From CAVQBC01 sp963710665 (lineage in GTDB: Bacteria; Actinomycetota; Thermoleophilia; Solirubrobacterales; Solirubrobacteraceae): DNA of 64,000 nucleotides. The notes below the pieces were generated by a model. That model was not told the DNA's origin. It ran no database searches and worked only from the letters and a program-made list of their open reading frames with translations. Shown here in pieces: positions 27,941-36,249 of the stretch. Where the stretch lies: NCBI GenBank assembly GCA_963710665.1, contig CAVQBC010000003.1, positions 1,178,001 to 1,242,000 on the forward strand, written 5' to 3'. Numbering within the stretch: the first letter of the stretch is position 1; each line of letters starts with the position of its first letter. A program made the translations under genes and the position numbers.

Positions 27941-28932
27941 AAGGTGTCCGACAGCGCCTTGACCGGCATCGAGAGCTCCGCCAGCAGGTCGAGGTCCTCC
28001 TGCGGGTCGCGGCCCAGCGTCGTGAGGTAGTTGCCGACGATGATCGCGTTGATGCCGCCGACCACGCCCTGCCGGGCGCCGAGGTCGCCGAGCGTGAGCT
28101 CGCGGCCGCCGGCGAAGCGCAGGACGGTGCGCGGCATCGCGAGGCGGAAGGCGGCGATCGCGCGCAGCGCGTCGCGGGCGTCGGGCGGCGTGAGGTGCGC
28201 GAACGGAGTGCCTGGACGCGGGTCGAGGAAGTTCAGCGGCACCTCGTCGGGGTCGAGCGACGCGAGCTGCGCGGCGAGCTCGGCCCGCTGCGCGAGCGAC
28301 TCGCCCATCCCGATGATGCACCCGCAGCAGACCTCCATGCCGAACTCGCGGATGAGCTCGAGCGTCTCCCGGCGCTCCTCCCAGGTGTGCGTGGTGACGA
28401 CGCTGCCGAAGTACGAGCGGGCCGTCTCGAGGTTGTGGTTGTAGCGGTGGACGCCGAGGCCGGCCAGCTCGGCGGCCTGGTCGCGGGTGAGGATCCCCAG
28501 CGAGCACGCGACGTTGATGTCGACCGCCTCCTGGATGGCCGCGACGCCCTCGCGGACCTGCTCCATCAGCCGCTCGTCGGGCCCGCGCACGGCCGCGACG
28601 ATGCAGAACTCGGTCGCGCCGGTCGTCGCCGTCTGGCGCGCCGCCTCGACGAGCGAGGGGATGTCGAGCCGCACCGCCCGGACCGGGGTCTCGAAGCGGC
28701 CCGACTGCGAGCAGAAGTGGCAGTCCTCGGGGCAGCCGCCGGTCTTCAGGCTCACGATGCCCTCGACCTCGATGTCCGGGCCGCACCAGCGCATGCGGAC
28801 CTCGTGGGCGAGCTCCAGGGCGGCCTCGACCTGGTCGTCGTCGAGCTCGAGCACCGCGAGCACCTGGTCCTCCCGCAGTCCCTCGCCGCGCTCGAGCACC
28901 TGCTCGCGGGCCGCCTCCAGAACCTCCGTCAT
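27937..28932 (-). CDS. bioB: Biotin synthase, radical SAM
   Basis: Inserts sulfur into dethiobiotin. 331 residues from ATG 28932, overlapping the bioD stop. The SAM cluster motif is C67-x3-C71-x2-C74 in KTGGCPEDCHFCSQSG. Other landmarks: GATEFCIVAAVRGP, DINVACSLGILT, HRYNHNLETARSYF, GCIIGMGESLAQRAEL, VPLNFLDPRPGTPF and RFAGGRELTLGDLGARQG, with NAIIVGNYLTTLGR near the end. All expected Cys and Arg regions are present. The next gene is the small auxiliary protein. Confidence 0.95.
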   Translation of the reverse strand: MTEVLEAAREQVLERGEGLREDQVLAVLELDDDQVEAALELAHEVRMRWCGPDIEVEGIVSLKTGGCPEDCHFCSQSGRFETPVRAVRLDIPSLVEAARQTATTGATEFCIVAAVRGPDERLMEQVREGVAAIQEAVDINVACSLGILTRDQAAELAGLGVHRYNHNLETARSYFGSVVTTHTWEERRETLELIREFGMEVCCGCIIGMGESLAQRAELAAQLASLDPDEVPLNFLDPRPGTPFAHLTPPDARDALRAIAAFRLAMPRTVLRFAGGRELTLGDLGARQGVVGGINAIIVGNYLTTLGRDPQEDLDLLAELSMPVKALSDTL

Positions 28933-29606
28933 GTCCGTACCTCCAGCTCCGAGATCGCCTCCGTCGCCATCGCCAGGAACGCCCGGCGCCCGAGAGCGCC
29001 GGCGCCGCCGGGCAGCCGCCCGGTGACCGGGACGCCGGCGTAGGCCGGCAGGTCCTCGAGGTTGCAGCGCGCCGCCAGGTCGGGCTCGGCCGGCCAGGCG
29101 CCGATCACCACGCCCGCGCACGCGAGCCCGCGGGCGCGCAGCGCCTCGGCCGCGAGCGCCGTCGCGCTGAGCGTGCCGAGCCCCGCGCGCACGACGAGGA
29201 GCACGGGCGCGCCGAGCTCGGCCGCCACGTCGGCCACCGTCCCGCCCTCGGCGTCGAGGCGCACGAGCAGGCCGCCCGCGCCCTCGACGAGCACGAGGTC
29301 GCGGTCCTCGAGGTCGCGCACGCGCGCGGCGACCTCGGCGGGGGACACGCCGTCCGAGCCCGCGCGCCGGGCCGCGGTGGCGGGCGCGAGCGGCTCGGCG
29401 AAGCGCGCCAGCTCGTGAAGGTCGCCGACGCCGGAGAGCCGTCGCACCTCGTCGAGGTCGCCCGGCTCGCCGGGCCCGACGCCGGTCTGGGCGACCTTGA
29501 CCACCGCCACCGACTCGCCCCGCTCGCGGGCGCGCGCGGCGAGCGCCGCGGTCACGACGGTCTTGCCGACGCCGGTGCCGGTCCCCGAGACCACGAGCGT
29601 CCTCAT
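28929..29606 (-). CDS. bioD: Dethiobiotin synthetase
   Basis: Closes the ureido ring of dethiobiotin from DAPA, CO2 and ATP. 225 residues from ATG 29606, overlapping the bioA stop (ATGA). P-loop GTGTGVGKT at residues 8-16, then VAVVKVAQTGVGPGEPGDLD carrying the substrate lysine, and LVLVEGAGGLLVRLD. The C-terminal part is a little divergent (TGRLPGGAGALGRRAF) but length is normal. Confidence 0.93.
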   Translation of the reverse strand: MRTLVVSGTGTGVGKTVVTAALAARARERGESVAVVKVAQTGVGPGEPGDLDEVRRLSGVGDLHELARFAEPLAPATAARRAGSDGVSPAEVAARVRDLEDRDLVLVEGAGGLLVRLDAEGGTVADVAAELGAPVLLVVRAGLGTLSATALAAEALRARGLACAGVVIGAWPAEPDLAARCNLEDLPAYAGVPVTGRLPGGAGALGRRAFLAMATEAISELEVRT

Positions 29607-30940
29607 CGGGCCGCCCGCCCCCCGGCCGCGGCGGCGGCGACCACCGCGCGGGCGATCCGCGCCAGGTCCTCGTCGCCCGTCACGTAGGGCGGCATCGTGT
29701 AGACGAGGTCGCGGAACGGGCGCAGCCAGACGCCCTCGGCGACGGCGGCGCGCGTGGCGGCGGCGACGTCGACGGGGCCGTCGAGCTGCACGACGCCGAT
29801 CGCGCCGAGCACGCGCACGTCGGCGACGCCGTCGAGCTCGCGGGCGGGCGCGAGCCCGGCGGTCAGCGCGGACTCGATGCGCGCGACGTCGTCGCGCCAG
29901 CCGCCCTCGGCGATCAGCCCGGTCGAGGCGAGCGCGGTGGCGGTGGCGAGCGGGTTGGCCATGTAGGTGGGCCCGTGCATCAGCGCGCCGCCCTCCCCGG
30001 CCGTGATGGCCTCCGCGACCTCGGAGGAGCACAGCGTCGCGGCGAGCGTGAGGTAGCCGCCGGTGAGCGCCTTGCCGACGCACATGACGTCGGGCTCCAC
30101 GTCCGCGTGATCGCACGCGAACAGCGCGCCCGTGCGACCGAAGCCGGTGGCGATCTCGTCCGCCACGAGCAGGAGGCCGTGGCGGTCGCACAGCTCGCGC
30201 AGCAGACGCACGCACGCGGGGGAGTGGAAGCGCATCCCGCCGGCGCCCTGCACGACGGGCTCGATCACGACGCCGGCCAACTCGTGGGCGTGGCGCTCGA
30301 CGAGCGCCGCCACGCGCTCCGCCCACGCGGGGTCGAGCGGCGCGCCGAAGCCGTCCGGCGGGCGGTCGGCGAAGACGTGCTCGGCCAGCGTGCCGGTGAA
30401 CAGGCGGTGCATCCCGCCCTCGGGGTCGCACACCGCCATCGCCCCGAACGTGTCGCCGTGGTAGCCGCCGCGGACGGTCAGCAGCCGCCGCCGCTCCGGC
30501 CGCCCATGGGCGCGCCAGAACTGCAGCACCATCTTGATGGCGACCTCGACCGACACCGACCCCGAGTCGGCGAAGAACACGTGTCCGAGGCGCTGCGGGG
30601 TCATGTCGACGAGGCGCTCGGCCAGCCGCACCGCCGGCTCGTGCGTGAGCCCGCCGAACATGACGTGCGCCATGCGGCCGAGCTGCTCGGTGACGGCGGC
30701 GTCGAGCACCGGGTGGCGGTAGCCGTGCACGGCGCACCACCAGGCGGCCATCCCGTCGACGAGCTCGCGGCCGTCGGCGAGCCGCAGCCGCACGCCCCGC
30801 GCCGATTCGACGGGCAGCGGCGGGGCCGCCGCGGGCATCGGGCCGTAGGGGTGCCAGACCAGGCGCCGGTCGGCCTCCAGCAGCTCGTCCCAGTCGGTCG
30901 CGCCGGCGCCGCGCCCCGCTCGCTCGATGAGCTCCGACAT
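29603..30940 (-). CDS. bioA: Adenosylmethionine-8-amino-7-oxononanoate aminotransferase
   Basis: Converts KAPA to DAPA using SAM as amino donor. 445 residues from ATG 30940. Landmarks: VWHPYGPMP, MAAWWCAVHGYRHPVLDAAV, HVMFGGLTHEPAVRLAERL, VFFADSGSVSVEVAIKM, RGGYHGDTFGAMAVCDPEGG, LLVADEIATGFGRTG, CVGKALTGGYL with the PLP lysine, and LMHGPTYMANPLA. It is first in the bioA-bioD-bioB-bsaP-bioF operon, whose promoter must lie in the 44-nt gap before the VOC gene or further upstream. No BirA gene or obvious biotin operator was seen. Confidence 0.95.
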   Translation of the reverse strand: MSELIERAGRGAGATDWDELLEADRRLVWHPYGPMPAAAPPLPVESARGVRLRLADGRELVDGMAAWWCAVHGYRHPVLDAAVTEQLGRMAHVMFGGLTHEPAVRLAERLVDMTPQRLGHVFFADSGSVSVEVAIKMVLQFWRAHGRPERRRLLTVRGGYHGDTFGAMAVCDPEGGMHRLFTGTLAEHVFADRPPDGFGAPLDPAWAERVAALVERHAHELAGVVIEPVVQGAGGMRFHSPACVRLLRELCDRHGLLLVADEIATGFGRTGALFACDHADVEPDVMCVGKALTGGYLTLAATLCSSEVAEAITAGEGGALMHGPTYMANPLATATALASTGLIAEGGWRDDVARIESALTAGLAPARELDGVADVRVLGAIGVVQLDGPVDVAAATRAAVAEGVWLRPFRDLVYTMPPYVTGDEDLARIARAVVAAAAAGGRAAR

Positions 30941-30984
30941 GCGGCCGGACGCTACAGGAGGCGCCGCGACCGCACCCCGCGGCG

Positions 30985-31545
30985 TCAGGCCTTCAGCGGC
31001 GGCTCGGTGAGGAGGTCGTCGAGGTCGAGGTCGCCGAAGCCCATGGTCACGCGCCCCGCCTCGTCGCGCGGCCACGCGTCGACCGGCCGGTCCCACGCGA
31101 GCTCGAGGTCGTTGCCGTCGGGGTCGGAGATGTAGATCGCCTCGTGCGTGCCGTGATCGGAGGCCTGGCGGATGGGCCACGACACCGCCTGCAGGCGGCG
31201 CAGGGCGTCGGCGAGGTCGGCGCGCGTCGGATAGTTGAGCGCGACGTGGTGCAGCCCCGCGCAGCCGTCGGGCTGGGGCGGCCCGCCCGCCGACTTCCAG
31301 GTGTTGAAGCCGAGGTGGTGGTGGTAGCCGCCGGCCGACAGGAACAGGATGTCGCCCGTCGTCCCCCAGCCGGGCACGTCGCGCTCCTCGGCGGTCACGT
31401 CGAAGCCCATGACGTCGACGTAGAACGCGCGCACCCGGTCGATGTCCGCGGTGCGCAGGTGCACGTGGCCGATGGACACGCCCGGGTCGACGGGACGCGG
31501 CGCCCGCTGCAGGACCGGCATGCCCGTAGTCGTCTGCTCGCTCAT
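30985..31545 (-). CDS. VOC-superfamily protein (glyoxalase/extradiol dioxygenase type)
   Basis: A 186-residue protein from ATG 31545; a longer in-frame start at 31722 is unlikely because it would run across the divergent promoter. Two beta-alpha-beta-beta-beta modules: ISIGHVHLRTADIDRVRAFY-like opening, HHLGFNTWKSAGG, GLHHVALNYPTR, and AIYISDPDGNDLELAWDRPV. Metal ligands His, His and Glu can be placed at VHLR, LHHVAL and DLELAW. It resembles CatE-type catechol 2,3-dioxygenase-like VOC proteins. Upstream of bioA on the same strand (44-nt gap), so it may share transcripts. Substrate unknown. Confidence 0.8.
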   Translation of the reverse strand: MSEQTTTGMPVLQRAPRPVDPGVSIGHVHLRTADIDRVRAFYVDVMGFDVTAEERDVPGWGTTGDILFLSAGGYHHHLGFNTWKSAGGPPQPDGCAGLHHVALNYPTRADLADALRRLQAVSWPIRQASDHGTHEAIYISDPDGNDLELAWDRPVDAWPRDEAGRVTMGFGDLDLDDLLTEPPLKA

Positions 31546-31611
31546 GCGGGCAGTATCGCGCGGCCGTCCGGCGCGCCACGGCGCGGTCGAGTTCGCCCGC
31601 TCCGCACGCTC

Positions 31612-31630
31612 GCCGCGTATTCTCCGCGGC
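31612..31630 (+). promoter_or_regulatory. Inverted repeat with TATTCT core upstream of the binding-protein gene
   Basis: GCCGCG (31612-31617) and CGCGGC (31625-31630) flank a 7-nt centre that begins with TATTCT, a fair -10 element. It lies between divergent starts at 31545 and 31657, 27 nt before the latter. It could be a promoter covered by an operator. The following GGAGGGGG at 31642-31649 is the ribosome site. Confidence 0.4.
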
Positions 31631-31656
31631 GACGTGACAACGGAGGGGGAACGTCT

Positions 31657-33354
31657 GTGAAGGACAGGACGATGGAACAGGTGGACGAGGTCCGCCGCCG
31701 CAGCAGCGAGGTGCAGAACCACGTCATCGACGAGTACCGCTCCGGCTACATCAGCCGGCGTGAGTTCGTCCGCCGCGGCGCGGTCGCGGGCCTGTCGATG
31801 TCGGCCGTGAGCTTCCTGGCCGCCGCGTGCGGTTCGGGCAGCACCGACGACACGTCCGGCAGCAGCGACCAGGCGGACGCCAAGGTCAAGCCCGGCGGCA
31901 CGATCAAGGCCGGGATCAACTCACCTGCCGGTGCGCTGGATCCGGTGACGGTGAACAACCAGGGCGGGCTGGCCGTCCTGGGTCAGTCCGGTGAGTACCT
32001 GGTGTGGTCGGACCGCAACCTCAAGCCGATCCCGCGGCTCGCCGAGAGCTGGGAGCCCAACAAGGACGGCTCGGTGTGGACCTTCAAGATCCGCCAGGGC
32101 GTCAAGTTCCACGACGGCACCACGATGACGGCGCGCGACGTCGCCTCGACGTTCAACCGCCTCGCCGACCCCGACAACAGCTCCAACGCGCTGTCGACGT
32201 TCACCGGCGTGCTCTCCAAGGGCGGGACCTCCGCGGTCGACGACGCCACGGTCCGCTTCGAGCTCGACAACCCGACCGGCAACTTCCCCTACATCACGTC
32301 GTCGGACAACTACAACGCGATCATCCTGCCGCGCAACTACGACGGCGACTGGGAGAAGACGTTCATCGGGACCGGTCCCTGGAAGCTCAAGAAGTTCACG
32401 CCCAACGTCGGGGTGACGTACACGAAGAACCCCGACTACTGGGACAAGACCCGCCAGCCGAACGCCGACAGCACCGAGATCCGCTTCTACTCCAAGGAGC
32501 AGGCCGCGGTGCTCGGCCTGCAGGGCGGTGAGGTCGACCTCCTCGGGCAGTTCTCGGTGACGGGCGGCAAGTCGCTGCTGTCCGACTCCAACGTGAAGGT
32601 CGTCCAGCTGCGCTCGGCGGCCCACCGCCAGGTGCACATGCGTGGCGACAAGGAGCCCTTCGAGGACAAGCGCGTCCGCCAGGCGATGGCGCTGCTGGTC
32701 AACCGCGCTGGGATCGTGGACGGCCTGTTCGAGAAGCGCGCCGACCTCGGCAACGACCACCCGATCGCGCCCGTGTACCCGTCGGGCGAGAAGGGGACCC
32801 CGGCCCAGCGCAAGCAGGACGTGGCGAAGGCCAAGCAGCTGCTCGCCGACGCCGGCAAGCCGAACGGCTTCAGCGTCCAGATCGACGGCTGGGACGGCTT
32901 CGAGATGCCCGACCTCGCGCAGCTGATCCAGAACGACGCCAAGGCCGCCGGGATCAACATCCGGCTCAACATCACCGACAACGCCAGCTACTACGGCGAC
33001 GCGGTGTACGGCAAGTCACGCTGGCTGGACTCGAACATGGGCATCACCGAGTACGGCCACCGCGGCGTGCCCAACGTCTATCTCGGCGCCCCGCTGAAGA
33101 GCGACGGCACCTGGAACGGCGCGCACTTCAAGAACAAGGAGTACGACGGGCTCGTCGACGAGTACACCTCGGCGCTCGACATCCAGTCCCAGCGCGCGGC
33201 CGCCAAGAAGATCCAGACGCTCCTCAACGACGAGGTGCCGATCATGTTCCTGTACTTCTACTACTACCTGAGCGCCACCAAGCCCAACGTCGCGGGCTAC
33301 GACATCTCCGCCATGGGTCACGTCGACCTGCAGGGGGCGGGCTTCTCCTCCTGA
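31657..33354 (+). CDS. Peptide/nickel-type ABC substrate-binding lipoprotein with Tat signal
   Basis: A 565-residue SBP_bac_5 protein; GTG 31657 has GGAGGGGG 7 nt upstream. The N-terminus carries a twin-arginine motif (SRREFVRRGAVAG) and a lipobox (FLAAAC), so it is exported folded and lipid-anchored. Core motifs: IPRLAESWEPNKDGSVWTFK, IRQGVKFHDGTTMTARDVAS, NYNAIILPRNYDGDW, GTGPWKLKKFTPNVGVTYTK and RQAMALLVNRAGIVDGLFE. No permease or ATPase gene adjoins it, so it is an orphan that must share a transporter. The next gene is an amidohydrolase. Ligand unknown. Confidence 0.9.
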   Translation: MKDRTMEQVDEVRRRSSEVQNHVIDEYRSGYISRREFVRRGAVAGLSMSAVSFLAAACGSGSTDDTSGSSDQADAKVKPGGTIKAGINSPAGALDPVTVNNQGGLAVLGQSGEYLVWSDRNLKPIPRLAESWEPNKDGSVWTFKIRQGVKFHDGTTMTARDVASTFNRLADPDNSSNALSTFTGVLSKGGTSAVDDATVRFELDNPTGNFPYITSSDNYNAIILPRNYDGDWEKTFIGTGPWKLKKFTPNVGVTYTKNPDYWDKTRQPNADSTEIRFYSKEQAAVLGLQGGEVDLLGQFSVTGGKSLLSDSNVKVVQLRSAAHRQVHMRGDKEPFEDKRVRQAMALLVNRAGIVDGLFEKRADLGNDHPIAPVYPSGEKGTPAQRKQDVAKAKQLLADAGKPNGFSVQIDGWDGFEMPDLAQLIQNDAKAAGINIRLNITDNASYYGDAVYGKSRWLDSNMGITEYGHRGVPNVYLGAPLKSDGTWNGAHFKNKEYDGLVDEYTSALDIQSQRAAAKKIQTLLNDEVPIMFLYFYYYLSATKPNVAGYDISAMGHVDLQGAGFSS

Positions 33355-33355
33355 A

Positions 33356-34114
33356 GCCGTCTTCGACAGCCACTTCCACATCATCGACCCCCGCTTCCCG
33401 GTCGTCGCGAACGACGGCTTCGTCCCGGAGCCGTTCACCGTCGCCGACTACCGGGAGCGGGTGGCCGGTCTGGGCGTCGCCGGGGGCGCGGTCGTCTCCG
33501 GCTCCTTCCAGGCGTTCGACCAGGCATACCTGACCGACGCGCTCGAGCGCCTGGGGCCGGGGTTCGCGGGGGTCACCCAGCTCCCGGCCACGGCGACCGA
33601 CGAGGAGATCGCCGCGCTCGACGCGGCCGGGGTGCGGGCGGTGCGCTTCAACCTGCGGCGGGGCGGCTCCGAGGCGGTCGAGCACCTCGAGGCGCTCGCT
33701 CACCGGGTGTTCGAGCTCGCCGGCTGGCACGTCGAGCTCTACGTCGACGGGCGGGAGCTGCCCGGGCTCGAGCGGCGGCTGCTCGCGCTGCCGCGGGTGA
33801 GCATCGACCACCTCGGCCTGCACCCCGGCGGCCTGCCCACGCTGCTGCGCCTCGTGGAGCGCGGCGTGAAGGTCAAGGCCACGGGCTTCGGGCGCGCGGA
33901 GCTCGACGTCCCGGGGGCTCTGCGCGCGATCGCCGCGGTGGACCCCGGCGCGCTGCTGTTCGGCACCGACCTGCCGTCCACCCGCGCGCGCAGGCCGTTC
34001 GCGGACGACGACGTGGCGCTGGTGGAGCGGGTCCTCGGCCCCGGCGACGCCCGCGCGGCGCTGGGCGAGAACGCGGTCGCCTGGTACCGGCCGCGTCATG
34101 GTGGGGACGGATGA
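33356..34114 (+). CDS. Amidohydrolase-2 family hydrolase (start not found)
   Basis: The frame opens with FDSHFHIIDPRFPVVAN, the metal-binding HxH start of this family, directly after the binding-protein stop. No ATG, GTG or TTG precedes it in frame, so an indel or an unusual start is likely; the first internal GTG (33461) would delete the metal site. Later landmarks: GVAGGAVVSGSFQAFDQ, GVRAVRFNLRRGG, SIDHLGLHPGGLP, VKVKATGFGRAEL and LLFGTDLPSTRARRPF. It resembles lactonases and 2-pyrone-4,6-dicarboxylate-type hydrolases. Substrate unknown. Confidence 0.78.
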   Translation, partial: AVFDSHFHIIDPRFPVVANDGFVPEPFTVADYRERVAGLGVAGGAVVSGSFQAFDQAYLTDALERLGPGFAGVTQLPATATDEEIAALDAAGVRAVRFNLRRGGSEAVEHLEALAHRVFELAGWHVELYVDGRELPGLERRLLALPRVSIDHLGLHPGGLPTLLRLVERGVKVKATGFGRAELDVPGALRAIAAVDPGALLFGTDLPSTRARRPFADDDVALVERVLGPGDARAALGENAVAWYRPRHGGDG

Positions 34115-34328
34115 GCTCCCTGGATCGCACCGCGCTCGTGGTGGTCGACGTGCAGCGCGGCTTCGAGGACGCGGATTACCGGGGCCGGCGCGACAACCCG
34201 GCCTGCGAGGCGAACGTCGCCGCGCTCGTGACGGCCTGGCGGGACGCCGGGCGCCCGGTGGTGATCGTGCGCCACGCGGGGAGTTCGCGACGGTCGCCTC
34301 GACGCGCGACCTGCTTCAGCGCCCGTAG
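34111..34328 (+). pseudogene. Isochorismatase-like cysteine hydrolase with its middle deleted
   Basis: ATG 34111 overlaps the amidohydrolase stop. The N-terminal third is normal (RTALVVVDVQRGFEDADYRG, NPACEANVAALVTAWRDAGR, PVVIVRHA). At about 34278 the sequence jumps, out of frame, to GEFATVASTRDLLQRP-stop, which is the usual extreme C-terminus of this family. About 115-120 residues, including the catalytic Lys and Cys, are missing. It must be non-functional as read. It overlaps the convergent hydratase/lyase gene by 13 nt. Confidence 0.8.
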
Positions 34329-35131
34329 GTCTCGAGCCCGGGCCGGATCGACTTCTCGTCGAGGAACTGCGCCATGCCCTTCGCGCGGCCGCCCTCGGCG
34401 TCCTGGAAGCGCGACTGGTCGAGCTTCGCGTAGAAGTAGTCCTCGGCCTGCTCCCAGCTCATGCCGAGCGCGTGCTTGAAGCCGAGCTTGGCGGCGCGCA
34501 GCACGGCCGGGTTCTTCTCCAGCAGCTCGCGGGCGAGCGCCTCGACCTCCGCGCGCAGCCGCTCCCGCGGGACGCTCGCGTTGACCAGGCCCATCTGCGC
34601 CGCCCGGACGCCGTCGAACGTACGCCCGGTCATGATGTAGAGCAGGGCGTCGCGCGTGCCGACGGTCTCGGCGAGCGCGCGGCTGACGTTGCCGCCGGGC
34701 GGGATGCCCCAGTTGACCTCGGAGAGGCCGAAGGTGGCGTCATCGGCGGCGATCGCCAGGTCGCACGACACGAGCGGCGTGAACGCGCCGCCGAAGCACC
34801 AGCCGTTGACCATCGCGATCGTCGGCTTGGGGTAGGTGCGCAGCGTCCGCCACTGCCAGCCCATGCTGTCGCGGCGGACCCTGCGCTGGACGTGGTCCGG
34901 GGCCGCGTCGACCTCGCGGAAGTACTCCTTGAGGTCCATCCCCGCGGAGAACGACTCGCCCGCGCCGGTGAGGACCACCACGCCCGCGTCCGTGTCGGCG
35001 TCGAGCGTCTCGAGCACGTCGAGCATCTCGGCGTTCAGCTTCGGGTTCATCGCGTTGCGCTTCTCGGGGCGGTTGAGCGCCACCCACGCGATGCCGTCCG
35101 TGACGTCGACGGCGACGGTCTCCCACGTCAT
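34316..35131 (-). CDS. ech: p-Hydroxycinnamoyl-CoA hydratase/lyase (crotonase fold)
   Basis: Adds water to feruloyl- or coumaroyl-CoA and cleaves it to vanillin or 4-hydroxybenzaldehyde plus acetyl-CoA. 271 residues from ATG 35131. It follows the known enzyme closely: IAWVALNRPEKRNAMNPKLN, VVVLTGAGESFSAGMDLKEY, FREVD, WQWRTLRTYPKPTIAMVNGW, CFGGAFTPLVSCDLAIAADD, FGLSEVNWGIPPGG, YIMTGRTFDG and QFLDEKSIRPGLETY. No feruloyl-CoA synthetase or vanillin dehydrogenase gene is adjacent. A palindrome lies 37 nt upstream. Confidence 0.9.
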   Translation of the reverse strand: MTWETVAVDVTDGIAWVALNRPEKRNAMNPKLNAEMLDVLETLDADTDAGVVVLTGAGESFSAGMDLKEYFREVDAAPDHVQRRVRRDSMGWQWRTLRTYPKPTIAMVNGWCFGGAFTPLVSCDLAIAADDATFGLSEVNWGIPPGGNVSRALAETVGTRDALLYIMTGRTFDGVRAAQMGLVNASVPRERLRAEVEALARELLEKNPAVLRAAKLGFKHALGMSWEQAEDYFYAKLDQSRFQDAEGGRAKGMAQFLDEKSIRPGLETYGR

Positions 35132-35167
35132 CGGTAATCCCCATACCCCGATAAGCCCGTCGCTTGA

Positions 35168-35185
35168 CTTCAAGCACACTTGAAG
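35168..35185. promoter_or_regulatory. Perfect palindrome upstream of the hydroxycinnamoyl-CoA lyase gene
   Basis: CTTCAAG-CACA-CTTGAAG is an 18-bp perfect dyad lying between the divergent starts at 35131 and 35233. The overlap with a TTGACTT-like -35 at 35164-35170 fits a MarR- or TetR-type operator. No regulator gene adjoins it. Confidence 0.55.
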
Positions 35186-35232
35186 GACGACACTTCGCTG
35201 CTCCATCCGAGTACGAGCGGGAGCGTGACGAC

Positions 35233-35592
35233 ATGCAGGCGGCGGTGGTGACGGAGTTCGGTACCCCCGAGGTGCTGGTGACGAGCGAGGTGGCCGACCC
35301 GGTGGCGGGGGCGGGCGAGGCCGCGATCGGCGTGGCGGCCTCCGACGTGCTGTGGGTCGAGACCCGGATCCGGCAGGACGGCGGCGGCGACTACTGGGAC
35401 ATGACGCCGCCGTACGTCCCGGGCAACGGCGTGGCGGGCCGCGTGCGCGCCGTAGGGGAGGGCGTCGACCCCGCCTGGGCCGGCCGCATCCGGCCTGTGA
35501 TAGGACAGACCTTCCCCCTCGCGCGCGCCGCCGACGCGCACGCCGCGATCGAGGGCCGCGAGGTGTTCGGCAAGACGCTCCTGCTGACGTGA
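35233..35592 (+). pseudogene. Zinc-type alcohol dehydrogenase/quinone reductase with its middle deleted
   Basis: ATG 35233 begins a normal MDR N-terminus (VVTEFGTPEVLVTSEVADPV, and a substrate loop ending PYVPGNGVAGRVRAVGEGVD). After PAWAGR it jumps in frame to IRPVIGQTFPLARAADAHAA and EGREVFGKTLLLT-stop, the usual C-terminal end. Only 119 residues remain of about 310-320; the whole nucleotide-binding domain is gone. The cut is in frame and near GC-rich short repeats (GGCCGGCCGC). It could be a relic or an assembly collapse. Confidence 0.78.
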
Positions 35593-36242
35593 CCGCCCCC
35601 GGCTCCGACGCCCCCGCCCGCCCGTGGTTCGCCCGCTGCCTCGCGCGGTCGGCCGCCATCTCCGAGCGCAAGGGCGCCGCGGACCATCGCCGCCGCCTCC
35701 TCGCGGGGCTCGAGGGCAGGGTCGTCGACGTGGGCGCCGGCAGCGGCGTGACGTTCCCCCACTACCCGCCCGGCGTGGCCGAGGTCGTCGCCGTCGAGCC
35801 GGAGCCGAACCTGCGGGCACTCGCCGAGGCCGCGGCCCGCGCGGCGCCCGTCCCGGTGCGGGTCGTCCCGGGCCTCGCGACTGCGCTCCCGCTGGCCGAC
35901 GGCTCGGTCGACGCCGCCGTCGCGGCCGGCCTGCTGTGCAGCGTCCCCGACCCGGCGGCCGCGCTGGCCGAGCTGCGCCGGGTCATCCGCCCGGGCGGCG
36001 AGCTGCGTTTCTACGAGCACGTCCGCTCCCGCCGCCCGCGCGCCGCGCTGCTCCAGCGCGGCCTGGACGCCGGCGGCGTCTGGCGGCGGGCGATGGGCGG
36101 CTGTCACACCGCCCGCCGCACCGAGGCGGCGATCGGCGCGGCGGGCTTCCGCATCGAGGCCGTGGAGCGCTTCAGCTTCCGCCCGACCGTGCTGGACACC
36201 CCGGTCGCCCCGAAGATCCTCGGCCGCGCCCGCCGGGCGTGA
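35589..36242 (+). CDS. Class I SAM-dependent methyltransferase (METTL7-like)
   Basis: A 217-residue protein; GTG 35589 overlaps the preceding stop. The SAM-binding motif is GRVVDVGAGSGVTFPHYPPG, then VVAVEPEPNLRALAEAAARA. Motif II region: LPLADGSVDAAVAAGLLCSV, and ELRRVIRPGGELRFYEHVRS. The C-terminus (GGCHTARRTEAAIGAAGFRI) is typical of UbiE/METTL7-like small-molecule methyltransferases. Substrate unknown. Confidence 0.85.
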   Translation: MTAPGSDAPARPWFARCLARSAAISERKGAADHRRRLLAGLEGRVVDVGAGSGVTFPHYPPGVAEVVAVEPEPNLRALAEAAARAAPVPVRVVPGLATALPLADGSVDAAVAAGLLCSVPDPAAALAELRRVIRPGGELRFYEHVRSRRPRAALLQRGLDAGGVWRRAMGGCHTARRTEAAIGAAGFRIEAVERFSFRPTVLDTPVAPKILGRARRA

Positions 36243-36249
36243 CGGGCGT

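Noticed and set aside
30941..30984. BirA/BioQ-type biotin operator before bioA
   Set aside because: No palindrome of suitable size found in the 44-nt gap.
31144..31656. N-terminal extension of the binding-protein gene
   Set aside because: Overlaps the VOC gene antisense; the GTG at 31657 has an ideal ribosome site and is followed by the Tat signal.
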